64,000 nucleotides of DNA from Nocardioides albus (lineage in GTDB: Bacteria > Actinomycetota > Actinomycetes > Propionibacteriales > Nocardioidaceae). Position numbers and translations under genes: made by a program. The notes beneath the pieces were generated by a model. That model made no database searches and was not told the origin of the DNA. It worked only from the letters and a program-made list of their open reading frames with translations. Shown one piece after another: positions 50,856 through 58,750 of the stretch; position 1 is the stretch's first letter, and each line of letters starts with the position of its first letter. The stretch spans positions 62,001 to 126,000 of the forward strand of contig NZ_BMQT01000010.1 in assembly GCF_014648255.1 (NCBI RefSeq), in the 5' to 3' direction.

Positions 50856-51503
50856 GTGACCGGGCGGGTGGTGATCGTCACCGGCACCAACACGGGCGTC
50901 GGCAAGACGGTCGCGACGGCGACCCTGGCCTCCCGGGCGCGTACGAACGGCGAGAGGGTCGCGGTCGTGAAGCCGGTGCAGACCGGGACCGCCGACGGCG
51001 ACTGCGACGCCGCCGAGATCCACCGGCTGACCGGGATCGAGGTCCACGAGCTGACCAGTCTCGAGGAGCCGCTCGCGCCGGACACCGCCGCCCGGCGGGC
51101 TGGCGTCGAGATCCCGCCGGTGGCTGCGTACGCTCCGACGATCTCGGCTCTGACCAGCGACAACGATCTCGTCCTCGTCGAGGGCGCAGGCGGCCTCCTG
51201 GTGCGACTGGACACCAAGGGCGGAACACTCCTGGACCTGGCCGACACCCTCCTCGCCGAGGACGTACCCACCTCGTTCGTCGTGGTCACCGCTGCCGGTC
51301 TGGGCACCCTCAACCACACCGAGCTGACCGTGGCCGCGCTGCGTGCCCGCGGCTACGAGCCCGACGGGCTGATCATCGGCTCCTGGCCGGATGATCCGGG
51401 GCTCGCCGAGCGGTGCAACCGCATCGAGCTCCCCCGCGTGACCGGCGTACCTCTGCTGTTCGGCATCCCGGAAGGAATTGACAACCATTCTCAACTTAAC
51501 TGA
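50856..51503 (+). CDS. bioD: Dethiobiotin synthetase
   Basis: 215 residues from a GTG. The N-terminal TGTNTGVGKTVATATLA P-loop, VVKPVQTG, VEGAGGLLVRL and the GSWP near the C-terminus match BioD. It closes the ureido ring with CO2 and ATP. The last 26 bases overlap the first Zur box and the predicted promoter of znuA, so the two operons share sequence. The bioD stop lies 11 bases before the znuA ATG. Confidence 0.95.
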   Translation: MTGRVVIVTGTNTGVGKTVATATLASRARTNGERVAVVKPVQTGTADGDCDAAEIHRLTGIEVHELTSLEEPLAPDTAARRAGVEIPPVAAYAPTISALTSDNDLVLVEGAGGLLVRLDTKGGTLLDLADTLLAEDVPTSFVVVTAAGLGTLNHTELTVAALRARGYEPDGLIIGSWPDDPGLAERCNRIELPRVTGVPLLFGIPEGIDNHSQLN

Positions 51504-51515
51504 GAATGGTTCTCA
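51478..51515 (+). promoter_or_regulatory. Twin Zur boxes and leaderless promoter of the zinc operon
   Basis: TGACAACCATTCTCA (51479-51493) and TGAGAATGGTTCTCA (51501-51515) are near-perfect 6-3-6 Zur-type palindromes. TTGACA (51478-51483), an 18-base spacer and GAGAAT (51502-51507) form a promoter; the expected transcription start falls on the A of the znuA ATG (51515). Zur bound with zinc would cover both -35 and -10. All lies in the end of bioD. Confidence 0.75.
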
Positions 51516-52519
51516 TGGCCCCCACTATCCGCTCCGCCGGCCTCCTAGCTGCCGGCGCACTCCTGCTCACCTCCGGCTGTGCCGCGCTCTCCGACGACTC
51601 CGGTTCCTCCGCTTCCGGGTCCGACTCGGAGAAGGTTCAGGTCGCCGCCGCGTTCTACCCGCTGGAGTTCGTCGCGGAGCGGGTGGCGGGCGACCTCGCC
51701 GACGTCACCGGCCTCACCAAGCCGGGCGTCGAGCCGCACGATCTCGAGCTCAGCATCAACCAGACCGCGGCGTTGCAGAGCGCCGACGTGATCCTCACCG
51801 AGCATGGCTTCCAGCCCGCCATCGACGACGCGATCGAGCAGGACGTCACGGGTGACGTGGTCGATGTCGAGAAGGTCGTCGAGCTCCGCAAGGCCGACGA
51901 GGGCCACGAGGACGAGCACGCTGCCGAAGAGGAGCACGCTGCCGAAGAGGAGCACGCTGCCGAAGAGGAGGCTCACGCCGAGGAAGGACACGACCACGGC
52001 GAGATCGACCCTCACTTCTGGCACGACCCGGCCCTCATGGCCGAGTACGCCGAGGGCGTACGCGACGCCCTCTCCAAGGCCGACCCCGACAACGCGGAGA
52101 CGTACGCCGCCAACACCAAGTCCCTGACCGAGGACCTGACGAAGGTCGACGAGGAGTTCGAGACCGGCCTGGCGCAGTGCAAGATCAAGGAGGTCGTGGT
52201 CTCCCACGACGCCTTCGCCTACCTGGACAAGTACGGCCTGGAGTTCGAGTCGATCGCCGGCCTGACCCCCGATGCCGAGCCCAACCCGGCGCAGCTCGCC
52301 GAGATCGGCGAGCACGCCAAGGAGCACGGCGTGACCACGATCTTCTCCGAGCGCCTGGTCAGCACCGCCCTCGCCGACACCCTTGCCGACGACCTCGGTC
52401 TGAAGACCGCCGTGCTCGACCCGATCGAGGGTCTCTCGAAGGAGACCGAGGGAGAGGACTACCTTTCCCTCATGCGCCAGAACCTCGACGCCCTGAAGGC
52501 GGCCAACGGTTGTCAGTGA
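51515..52519 (+). CDS. znuA: Zinc ABC transporter substrate-binding lipoprotein
   Basis: 334 residues from the ATG at 51515, supported by the leaderless promoter; ATG 51506 is an alternative. Lipobox LLTSGC (Cys22). Zinc ligands are in GVEPHDLELS, HFWHDPALM and VVSHDAFAYL, with a Glu/Asp ligand region near the C-terminus. A His/Glu-rich loop holds three 18-nt DNA repeats (51911-51964), each encoding an EEHAAE-type unit. Such loops buffer zinc. The stop overlaps znuC by 4 bases. Confidence 0.93.
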   Translation: MAPTIRSAGLLAAGALLLTSGCAALSDDSGSSASGSDSEKVQVAAAFYPLEFVAERVAGDLADVTGLTKPGVEPHDLELSINQTAALQSADVILTEHGFQPAIDDAIEQDVTGDVVDVEKVVELRKADEGHEDEHAAEEEHAAEEEHAAEEEAHAEEGHDHGEIDPHFWHDPALMAEYAEGVRDALSKADPDNAETYAANTKSLTEDLTKVDEEFETGLAQCKIKEVVVSHDAFAYLDKYGLEFESIAGLTPDAEPNPAQLAEIGEHAKEHGVTTIFSERLVSTALADTLADDLGLKTAVLDPIEGLSKETEGEDYLSLMRQNLDALKAANGCQ

Positions 52520-53340
52520 GCAAACCGAGGAGCACCGTTCCCGCCGATGTCCCCGTGCAGCTCCTGCACGGGGATGTCGCCCTGTCCGGACGACCCGTCC
52601 TGCGTGAGGTGGACCTGACCGTCAACCGCGGCGAGTTCGTCGCCCTGATGGGCGCCAACGGCTCCGGGAAGTCGACGCTCGTACGCACCTTGGTCGGCCT
52701 CAACCCGCTCTCCACCGGTCGTCTGGAGCTGTTCGGACGCTCGTTGTCCGGCTTCCACGACTGGTCGCGGATCGGCTACGTCCCACAGCGAAGCACCGCG
52801 ACCGGCGGCGTGCCCGCCTCGGTCTGGGAGGTCGTCGCCTCCGGCCGGCTGACCCACCGCAAGCTGCTGCGCCCGCTGCGCAGCGCCGACCGGGCCGCGA
52901 TCCGGGCAGCGCTCGACGTGGTCGGGATGGGTGCCTATGCCCACCGCGGGGTCGCCCAGCTCTCCGGCGGTCAGCACCAGCGGGTGCTGATCGCGCGGGC
53001 GCTCGCCGGCCGCCCCGAGCTGCTGCTGCTCGACGAGCCCACCGCCGGCGTCGACCTGCCCAACCAGCAGGCGCTCGCCGGGGCACTCAGGCGCCTCAAG
53101 GACGACGGCGCCACGATCGTGCTGGTCGCCCACGAGCTCGGGCCGCTGGCTCCGCTGGTCGACCGGGCCGTCGTCATGCGGGATGGACGCAAGGCGTACG
53201 ACGGTCCTCCGCTCACCGACGCCGACGTCCACGCCCAGGGCTTCGACGCCGGTCACGTCCACTGCGACACCGGGCTCGGTACGGCTGGCTCGACATCGGC
53301 CGCCAGCGCCGCGGTCCCGACTCCGCTGAAGGAGCTCTGA
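52516..53340 (+). CDS. znuC: Zinc ABC transporter ATP-binding protein
   Basis: 274 residues from the GTG in the GTGA overlap with znuA. Walker A GANGSGKST, signature LSGGQHQR, Walker B LLLLDEPT and the switch His in VAHEL are all present. It powers zinc import with ZnuB. The C-terminus is extended with GHVHCDTG, a possible metal-sensing tail, and an Ala/Ser-rich end. Confidence 0.94.
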   Translation: MSKPRSTVPADVPVQLLHGDVALSGRPVLREVDLTVNRGEFVALMGANGSGKSTLVRTLVGLNPLSTGRLELFGRSLSGFHDWSRIGYVPQRSTATGGVPASVWEVVASGRLTHRKLLRPLRSADRAAIRAALDVVGMGAYAHRGVAQLSGGQHQRVLIARALAGRPELLLLDEPTAGVDLPNQQALAGALRRLKDDGATIVLVAHELGPLAPLVDRAVVMRDGRKAYDGPPLTDADVHAQGFDAGHVHCDTGLGTAGSTSAASAAVPTPLKEL

Positions 53341-54359
53341 TGACTCTCTTCGAGCTCTTCTCGGTGCCGTTCATGCAGCGGGCCCTGATCGCGGCGTTCC
53401 TCGTCGGGATCGCGGCTCCCGCGGTCGGCACCTACATCGTGCAGCGACGGCTCGCGCTGATGGGCGACGGCATCGGTCACGTCGCCGTCACCGGCGTCGC
53501 GATCGGCCTGTGGACCCAGACCTCGCCGACCTGGACCGCGGTGATCGTCGCGATCGCCGGCGCTGTGGTCATCGAGATCGTGCGCGAGCGTGGCCACGCC
53601 GAAGGTGACGTCGCCCTCGCCATGCTGTTCTACGGCGGACTCGCCGGCGGCGTCTTCGTCACCGGTCTCGCCGGCACCGGCGCCTCCCGGCTCCAGGAGT
53701 TCCTCTTCGGCTCGATCCTGACGATCTCGGTCAACGACCTGCTCGTGACGATGGCTCTCTCCGTCGTGCTGATCGTGATCTGCGTCGGGCTCTCTCCCCA
53801 GCTGTTCGCTGTCTCCCAGGACCCCGACTACGCCAAGGTCGCCGGGCTGCCGGTGCGGTTCTACTCGATCCTGGTCGCCGTCCTCGCCGCCCTGAGCGTG
53901 GTGATCGCGATGCGTACCGTCGGGCTGCTGCTCGTCTCGGCGCTCATGGTCGTACCGGTCGCGATCGTGCAGCAGCTCACCCGGTCGTTCCGGATGACGC
54001 TGCTCGGTGCCATGGGCGCCGGCCTGGCCGCTTCGGTCGGCGGTCTCGTGCTGGCGGCCGCCCTCTCCCGCACCGGCGCCAACGTCCAGCCCGGCCCCAG
54101 CATCGTGCTGGTCGCGCTGGCCGGGTTCTTCCTGGTCTGGCCGATCGGCGCCTGGCTACGCCGTCGGCGTGCCCTGGTGGCCCCGTTCCCGGAGACCTCA
54201 CCCGAGGAGAAGCCGGTCGATGAGGCCCACCCGCACCACCACGGCGAGAAGTGTGGGCACGTCGCGGTCGAGCACGGCGACCACGTCGACTACATCCATG
54301 ACGGCCACCGCCACGCGGCGCACGTCGGCGCGGAAGGAGAGCACTATGACGAGCACTGA
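53340..54359 (+). CDS. znuB: Zinc ABC transporter permease with His-rich tail
   Basis: 339 residues; ATG overlaps the znuC stop by one base. Eight or so membrane segments of the ABC-3 family (ALIAAFLVGIAAPAVGTYIV, GDGIGHVAVTGVAIGL, LLLVSALMVVPVAIVQQL by key residues). After the last segment a cytosolic tail of about 50 residues is rich in His (HPHHHGEKCGHVAVEHGDHV, then HDGHRHAAHVGAEGEHYDEH). The tail may buffer zinc or sense it. It overlaps zur by 14 bases. Confidence 0.93.
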   Translation: MTLFELFSVPFMQRALIAAFLVGIAAPAVGTYIVQRRLALMGDGIGHVAVTGVAIGLWTQTSPTWTAVIVAIAGAVVIEIVRERGHAEGDVALAMLFYGGLAGGVFVTGLAGTGASRLQEFLFGSILTISVNDLLVTMALSVVLIVICVGLSPQLFAVSQDPDYAKVAGLPVRFYSILVAVLAALSVVIAMRTVGLLLVSALMVVPVAIVQQLTRSFRMTLLGAMGAGLAASVGGLVLAAALSRTGANVQPGPSIVLVALAGFFLVWPIGAWLRRRRALVAPFPETSPEEKPVDEAHPHHHGEKCGHVAVEHGDHVDYIHDGHRHAAHVGAEGEHYDEH

Positions 54360-54738
54360 ACCTTCCGGCGCCCTGCGCCCCACCAAGCAGCGGCTCGCCG
54401 TCGCCGAGGCGCTGGAGACCTACGACGGCTTCCACTCCGCCCAGGAGATCCACTCCCGCCTCGACGGCGCCGTCGGCCTCGCCACCGTCTACCGCACCCT
54501 GACCGCGCTGGCCGAGGCCGGTGTGGTCGACGCGATGCGCTCAGAGGACGGCGAGACCATCTACCGCCGCTGCTCCGACACCCACCACCATCACCTGGTC
54601 TGCCGGACCTGCGGTCGCACCGTCGAGGTCGAAGGCCCCGCCGTCGAGCGCTGGACCAGGACCATGGCGGAGGAGAACGGCTTCACCGACGTCTCCCACA
54701 CCCTGGAGATCTTCGGCACCTGCACCACCTGCCGCTGA
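54346..54738 (+). CDS. zur: Zinc uptake regulator (Fur family)
   Basis: 130 residues from the ATG at 54346 with GGAAGGAG upstream. Winged helix TKQRLAVAEALETYDGFHSAQEIH and LATVYRTLTALAEAGVVD; a HHHHLVCRTCG sensory segment; structural zinc Cys86/Cys89 and Cys126/Cys129. It should repress znuACB-zur through the boxes at 51479-51515, giving negative feedback since zur is the last gene of the operon. Confidence 0.93.
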   Translation: MTSTEPSGALRPTKQRLAVAEALETYDGFHSAQEIHSRLDGAVGLATVYRTLTALAEAGVVDAMRSEDGETIYRRCSDTHHHHLVCRTCGRTVEVEGPAVERWTRTMAEENGFTDVSHTLEIFGTCTTCR

Positions 54739-54930
54739 CCCCTCTCCCCGAGAGGTCAGTTCTCGACCGCGACACGTCACTTTCTGAGCCCGAGAGGTCA
54801 GTTGTCGGCGCTCATCATCGCGGCGTCAGAAACTGACCCCTCGACGCCTAGAACTGACTTCTCGACGTCGAGAGCTGACTTCTCGGCGTCAGGAACTGAC
54901 CTTTCGGGGAGGGAGGGAGAGAGGGGTCAG
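54735..54930. repeat. Repeat array between zur and uppS
   Basis: The 12-mers CTGACCCCTCTC (54735-54746) and GAGAGGGGTCAG (54919-54930) are exact reverse complements and cover the stops of both flanking genes. Between them, units like CGAGAGGTCAGTTCTCG (54749, 54791) run one way and AGAAACTGACCCCTCG-like units (54828, 54850, 54871, 54891) the other, about six to seven in all. No coding potential. Bidirectional termination is possible. Confidence 0.75.
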
Positions 54931-55706
54931 ACCGGGTTGGGGAGGGCGCCGCCGTAGCGGCGGTCCCGGCTCGCGTACGTCTCGATGGCATGCCACAGGT
55001 GGCGGCGGTCGACATCGGGCCAGAGCACGTCGGTGAAGACGAACTCGGAGTAGGCGGCCTGCCAGAGCATGTAGTTGGAGAGCCGCTGCTCGCCGGAGGT
55101 GCGCCAGACGAGGTCGGCGTCGGGCAGCTCAGGGACGTAGAGGTAGCGCTGGAAGACCTTGTCGGTGATCTTGTCCGGGTTCAGGCGACCCGCTGCGACG
55201 TCCTTCGCGATCCGCGACGCCGCGTCGGTGAGCTCGGCGCGACCGCCGTAGTTGACGCACATCGTCAGCGTGCAGACGGTGTTGTCCTTCGTCATCTCCT
55301 CGGCGATCTTGAGCTCGTTGATCACCGACTTCCACAGTCGCGGCGCGCGGCCGGCCCAGCGGACCCGGACGCCGAGCTCGTTCATCTCGTCGCGGCGGCG
55401 GCGGATGACGTCGCGGTTGAAACCCATCAGGAACTTCACCTCGTCGGGCGAGCGCGACCAGTTCTCGGTGGAGAACGCGTAGGCCGAGATGGCCTTCACA
55501 CCGATCTCGATGGCACCTTCGACGACGTCGAAGAGCGAGGACTCACCCTCTTCGTGGCCCTTGGTCCGGGGGAGGCCACGCTCCTTGGCCCATCGGCCGT
55601 TGCCGTCCATGATGATCGCCACGTGGTGCGGGACGAGGTCCTTGGGGACCCGGGGCGGGGTAGCCCCGGACGGGTGGGGTGTTGGGGTACGGACCGGCTT
55701 GCTCAC
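54927..55706 (-). CDS. uppS: Isoprenyl transferase (polyprenyl diphosphate synthase)
   Basis: 259 residues from the GTG at 55706; a TTG three codons upstream is possible. Catalytic Asp34 lies in HVAIIMDGNGRWAKERG; SAYAFSTENWSRSPDEV and VWRTSGEQRLSNYMLWQAAYSEFVF follow. It makes the long-chain polyprenyl diphosphate carrier for peptidoglycan and arabinogalactan precursors. The first 164 bases overlap the 3' end of the YibE/F gene in another frame, including the catalytic motif. Confidence 0.94.
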   Translation of the reverse strand: MSKPVRTPTPHPSGATPPRVPKDLVPHHVAIIMDGNGRWAKERGLPRTKGHEEGESSLFDVVEGAIEIGVKAISAYAFSTENWSRSPDEVKFLMGFNRDVIRRRRDEMNELGVRVRWAGRAPRLWKSVINELKIAEEMTKDNTVCTLTMCVNYGGRAELTDAASRIAKDVAAGRLNPDKITDKVFQRYLYVPELPDADLVWRTSGEQRLSNYMLWQAAYSEFVFTDVLWPDVDRRHLWHAIETYASRDRRYGGALPNPV

Positions 55707-57000
55707 GAGGCCCAACCCTAGTCGGGCGATAGCCAGGAGGCGGCTGCGGCCCGGGAGGCTGCGGCCGGGATGGGACCATCGGGCGCCGGGGAGCGTCGTA
55801 CTCCATCTCTGCAGGGTCCCCGGCCGGGCCGGGGACGGTCAGCGCCCCGATGATCGTGGTGATCGGCATCGCCAGCACCACCCCGATGCCCGCGGCCATG
55901 GTGGCGACGATCTCGCCGGCCATCTGCTCGGTCGTCAGCAGGGAGAAGAAGGTCCGGTCGTAGAGCTGGATCACCAGCAGCAAGGTCAGCGCCGCGCCGA
56001 CGTAGGCGAACACGATCGTGTAGATCGTCGAGGCGACGTGGTCGCGGCCGATCCGCATCGCGCCGCGGAAGACCTCCCATCGCGAGGAGGAAGGCCCGAC
56101 CGCGCGCAGCTCCCACACTGCGGACGCCTGGGTGATGGTGACGTCGTTGAGCGCACCGAGACCGGCGATGATCACCGCGGCGACCAACAGGCTCTGCAGG
56201 TCGAGATCGCCGTCGAGCGAGGAGAGCGTCTGGCCGCTCTCAGAGCCGAGGCCGCTGAGCCGGCTCCCGCCGATCGCGATAGTGCCGACCAGCGCGGTCA
56301 CCGCGACCCCGGCCAGGGTGCCGCCGAGCGCCACCGAGGTTCGCACCGAGAGCCCATGGGTGGTGTAGAGCACCACGTAGAGGATCAGCACCGAGGAGAC
56401 CAGCGCGACCGCGGCCGCAGGCTCCCCGGAGAGCAGTGCGGGCAGCAGGAAGAGCCACACCACCGCCCCCGCGAACCCCAGGCCGAGCACGGCCATCAGC
56501 CCGCGCAGCCGGGCGACCGCGACGACGCACACCACGAAGAGACCGACGAGCAGGAGCAGCGGCGGGCCGCGCTTGACGTCGAAGAAGGCGTACGTCGCCT
56601 CTCCCTCCCGCTCGGTGCGGGAGAGTTCGACCTTGTCCCCGGCCTCCAGACCGGAGCTGGCCATCGGCGTGGAGACCTTCACCGCCACCTCGGTGCCCGT
56701 GTCGGGGCCGCTGGTGAGCTTCGCCGCCGCGGTGTTGCAGCCCTCAGGGGTGCCCTCGGCGGAGCAAGGCTCGGCGACCGAGGTCACCTCGGCGGTCTCG
56801 AAGACGACCCCGTCGGCGACGAACTCCTGCGACCCCTGCAGCTTCTCGACCGCGGCACGGTCGGGCCACCACAGGGCCACTCCGACGATGGTGACGACAG
56901 CCACGAGCACGAGCGAGACGGTCAGCACCATCCGCGGCAGCGCCTCGACCTCCACCTCGGCGTCGTGCCCACCGTGGGAGTGGCCGTGGGAGTGCGCCAT
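55543..57000 (-). CDS. YibE/F-family membrane protein
   Basis: 485 residues. A His-rich N-terminus (MAHSHGHSHGGHD) precedes a first membrane segment, an extracytoplasmic domain to about 155, and seven or so more segments with GLGALNDVTITQASAVWELR and FAYVGAALTLLLVIQLYDR typical of YibE/F. The C-terminal tail after about residue 405 is Pro/Gly/Arg-rich. Residues 432-485 are read from DNA that also encodes the start of uppS. Function unknown; possibly transport. Next to recO by 6 bases. Confidence 0.88.
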   Translation of the reverse strand: MAHSHGHSHGGHDAEVEVEALPRMVLTVSLVLVAVVTIVGVALWWPDRAAVEKLQGSQEFVADGVVFETAEVTSVAEPCSAEGTPEGCNTAAAKLTSGPDTGTEVAVKVSTPMASSGLEAGDKVELSRTEREGEATYAFFDVKRGPPLLLLVGLFVVCVVAVARLRGLMAVLGLGFAGAVVWLFLLPALLSGEPAAAVALVSSVLILYVVLYTTHGLSVRTSVALGGTLAGVAVTALVGTIAIGGSRLSGLGSESGQTLSSLDGDLDLQSLLVAAVIIAGLGALNDVTITQASAVWELRAVGPSSSRWEVFRGAMRIGRDHVASTIYTIVFAYVGAALTLLLVIQLYDRTFFSLLTTEQMAGEIVATMAAGIGVVLAMPITTIIGALTVPGPAGDPAEMEYDAPRRPMVPSRPQPPGPQPPPGYRPTRVGPREQAGPYPNTPPVRGYPAPGPQGPRPAPRGDHHGRQRPMGQGAWPPPDQGPRRG

Positions 57001-57006
57001 CGTTCC

Positions 57007-57735
57007 TCAGCTCTCGACGTATTCGAGCGAGCGCAGGTTGCGGTCCAGATGCCAGAAGAGGTACGCAGCGACCAACCCGCTCGCCTGCCTGCTGGTCCGG
57101 TCCTCGGCGCCGCCGACCGTATCCCAGTCGCCGGAGAGCAGTGCACCGAGGTGGGTGAGCGTCTCGGGCGAGGGCGTCGCCGAGCCCGGCACCCGGCAGG
57201 TCGTGCACAGCGCACCTCCCATGGACACGTTGAACCAGCGGTGCGGGCCCTCCAGCCCGCAGCGCGCACATCCCTCGAAAGACGGCGCGTAGCCGGCGAC
57301 GGCCAGCGAGCGGAGCAGATAGGAGTCGAGCACGTGCCGGGGAAGGCGGTCGCCCTGGGCGAGCACCCGCAGCCCGCCGACGAGCAGCAGATACTGCTGC
57401 GGCGCCGGCTCGCCCTCCTCGTGCACGAGCCGGTCGGCGGTCTCGAGCATCGCGGTGCCGGCGGTGTAGCGGTCGTAGTCGAGGCCGATGCCGCTGTGGA
57501 AGAGGGTCAGCGTCTCGGCCTGGGTGATCGTGTCCAGCGTGCGACCCTCGGCGAACTGCAGGTCGACGTGGGTGAACGGCTCGAGCCGGGAACCCCATCG
57601 CGAGGTCGTCCGCCGCACGCCCTTCGCCACCGCACGCACCCGTCCGTGGTGACGGGTGAGCATGGTGATGATGCGATCGGCCTCACCAAGCTTGTGGGTG
57701 CGAAGCACGATGGCTTCGTCGCGGTAGAGGGGCAC
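57007..57735 (-). CDS. recO: DNA repair protein RecO
   Basis: 242 residues from the GTG giving MPLYRDEAIVLRTHKLGEADRI, the standard RecO start. An OB fold (to about 80) is followed by a helical domain with the zinc pairs CARCGLEG and CTTCRVPG. It loads RecA with RecR in gap repair. Six bases from the YibE/F ATG, in the conserved recO - uppS block. Confidence 0.93.
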   Translation of the reverse strand: MPLYRDEAIVLRTHKLGEADRIITMLTRHHGRVRAVAKGVRRTTSRWGSRLEPFTHVDLQFAEGRTLDTITQAETLTLFHSGIGLDYDRYTAGTAMLETADRLVHEEGEPAPQQYLLLVGGLRVLAQGDRLPRHVLDSYLLRSLAVAGYAPSFEGCARCGLEGPHRWFNVSMGGALCTTCRVPGSATPSPETLTHLGALLSGDWDTVGGAEDRTSRQASGLVAAYLFWHLDRNLRSLEYVES

Positions 57736-57847
57736 GGGCCCATTCTGCCGCGCCGCACCGACAACCGGTGCAGCGACAGACCAACATGACGGCAACGACG
57801 CGTGTGGGTGATCGCCTTTGGGGTGCTCGTCTCCTATCGTGCCGATC

Positions 57848-58657
57848 ATGAGCGCCACAGGCATCGACCGCCGCCACGACGACCGTAGGCCGGGCGCCGC
57901 GCCGACACCGCCGGTCACAGCCGTCGACTGGTTCATGCTGGTGCTGGCGATCCTCTCGGTCGTCGCGGTCGTGTGGGTGACGTTCTGGGATGTGCCGAAG
58001 GTCTGGTACGACCGGGTCGTCGCCGCCGACTACGTGGTGTGCGCCATCTTCGGTGTCGAGTTCGTGTGGCGCTGGACCCGCTCCGGGCTCGGTTGGAAGT
58101 TCCCGCTGCTGTACTGGTACGAGCTGCTCGGCATGATCCCGCTCGGGGTCGCCGCGAGCCCGGCCTTCCGCAGCCTCCGGCTGCTGCGGGTGGTGGTCAT
58201 CTTCGTGCGGCTGATGCGCGCGGCCGACCGCGCGTTCGGCGATCGCATCTCGGCGTACGTCGTGGGGAGGTTCACCGGAACCATCGTCAACGTCATCCGC
58301 AAGCCGATCACGGTCGCAGTGCTCGACGAGGTGATCGCGGTGATCCAGACCGGCAACTACACCCGGCACATCTCCAGCGCCATCGAGGAGAACCGTGCCG
58401 AGATCGACACGCTGATCATCGACCTCATCCGCCAGGACCAAGCGACGGGGAAGCTGAAGTACCTCCCCTTCCACGACGACATCGTCCGCCTCGTCGCCGA
58501 CACCGTGCTGCGGCTCGTCGACGAGGGCCTGGCCGACCCGCGGGTCCACGAGATCATCTCCGACGCGATCCGGGAGTCCGCCAAGGAGCTGCGCGCGAAC
58601 ATCGGTTCGGAGGAGTACGCCGCGGTCAAGCGCGACCGCTCCTGGCGCGCCCCGTAG
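57848..58657 (+). CDS. Voltage-sensor-domain protein without a pore
   Basis: 269 residues from the ATG at 57848. Four membrane segments: VDWFMLVLAILSVVAVVWVTF, VAADYVVCAIFGVEFVWRW, FPLLYWYELLGMIPLGVAA and an S4-like helix SLRLLRVVVIFVRLMRAADR with Arg at every third position. No pore loop or selectivity filter follows. Instead a cytosolic helical region (residues 140-265) contains paired amphipathic repeats. This recalls voltage-gated phosphatase/proton-channel sensor modules. The role is unknown. Confidence 0.75.
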   Translation: MSATGIDRRHDDRRPGAAPTPPVTAVDWFMLVLAILSVVAVVWVTFWDVPKVWYDRVVAADYVVCAIFGVEFVWRWTRSGLGWKFPLLYWYELLGMIPLGVAASPAFRSLRLLRVVVIFVRLMRAADRAFGDRISAYVVGRFTGTIVNVIRKPITVAVLDEVIAVIQTGNYTRHISSAIEENRAEIDTLIIDLIRQDQATGKLKYLPFHDDIVRLVADTVLRLVDEGLADPRVHEIISDAIRESAKELRANIGSEEYAAVKRDRSWRAP

Positions 58658-58750
58658 ACGATCGATCTCCAGATCTCGATTTCCCTGCGAAACCTGACGA
58701 AGTAGGTGTCACCACAGTCCCCAGGCGGAGAGTCAGGGCATGATTCGGGC

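Noticed and set aside
50713..50862. 49-codon frame overlapping the bioF stop
   Set aside because: Made mainly of the intergenic repeat and lacks a ribosome site.
55489..57789. Long plus-strand frame opposite uppS, YibE/F and recO
   Set aside because: Antisense shadow of three well-supported genes.
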